Positions 33,512 to 33,594 of a DNA stretch of 33,594 nucleotides are shown in pieces. The notes beneath the pieces were generated by a model. That model was not told the origin of the DNA, did no database searches, and saw only the letters and a list, made by a program, of their open reading frames with translations. The DNA is from Rickettsia sp. (GTDB lineage: Bacteria > Pseudomonadota > Alphaproteobacteria > Rickettsiales > Rickettsiaceae), in the NCBI GenBank assembly GCA_023269695.1, contig JAHFPS010000015.1, forward strand, positions 1-33,594, written 5' to 3'. Both the position numbers and the translations under genes were made by a program. The stretch's first letter is position 1, and every line of letters starts with the position of its first letter.

Positions 33512-33594
33512 TAGAGGTGAATAAAGTATTATTAGCAAGAAGTATAAAAGAATGAGCAGAAAAAATTATCCAACAGATTTAACAGATGAAGAAT
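33480..33594 (+). mobile_element. Left end of an IS5-like insertion sequence and start of its transposase
   Basis: The presumed terminal repeat starts near 33480 with gagcttgtccgcaaactaaa, where the interrupted reductase loses homology. ATG at 33552 begins MSRKNYPTDLTDEE, the characteristic N-terminus of IS5-family (IS427/ISL2-like DDE) transposases, which continues past the window edge. A purine-rich agaagtataaaag precedes the ATG. Exact end and target duplication cannot be fixed without the other end. Confidence 0.75.

Overview
The window is AT-rich alphaproteobacterial DNA of the order Rickettsiales, most like family Rickettsiaceae (Rickettsia or a close relative such as 'Candidatus Megaira' or 'Ca. 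Tisiphia'). This rests on protein style and family lengths (Dcd 188 aa, Tgt 361 aa, SucD 292 aa, a lone nuoF, hflK-hflC-htrA), on Rpn-type PD-(D/E)XK genes and an AAA-ATPase/PDDEXK_9 gene, and on dense palindromic repeats, some sitting inside reading frames as Rickettsia palindromic elements do. The genus cannot be fixed from sequence alone.

Layout. 1-500: the right end of a probable IS256-type insertion sequence overrunning the 3' end of a MazG-like gene. 0.9-2.6 kb: a VanX/DdpX-type dipeptidase and QueH. 3-7.5 kb: a short Pgi, then sucC-rpn-sucD, where an Rpn nuclease gene splits the succinyl-CoA ligase pair. 7.5-11.5 kb: long palindromes, a secreted adenosine deaminase and a convergent nucleosidase/phosphorylase-like gene. 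11.7-15.8 kb: nuoF, a decayed rpn, hairpins, a coding relic and the AAA-ATPase/nuclease. 16.5-19.4 kb: rluD-prmC and, divergently, a family-4-like uracil-DNA glycosylase; prmC and the glycosylase carry repeat-derived insertions. 20-25.5 kb: dcd-secB, trpS, tgt, mutM, trhO. 25.6-30.5 kb: hflK-hflC-htrA and terC. 31-32.5 kb: acpP-fabF. The right edge holds a small MITE-like element and an enoyl reductase/alcohol dehydrogenase gene cut by an IS5-like element.

Most genes are housekeeping: TCA cycle and respiration (sucCD, nuoF), fatty-acid synthesis (acpP, fabF), tRNA and rRNA modification (queH and tgt for queuosine, trhO, rluD), release-factor methylation (prmC), DNA repair and nucleotide hygiene (mutM, UDG, dcd, MazG-like), and membrane protein quality control (hflKC, htrA, secB). 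Adenosine deaminase and the nucleosidase suggest nucleoside salvage from the host.

The most unusual content is the repeats. At least four recurrent palindromic families (called A, B, E and F here) and several recurrent end sequences are inserted into one another, between operon genes, and in frame into two genes. No CRISPR array, tRNA or rRNA gene was seen.
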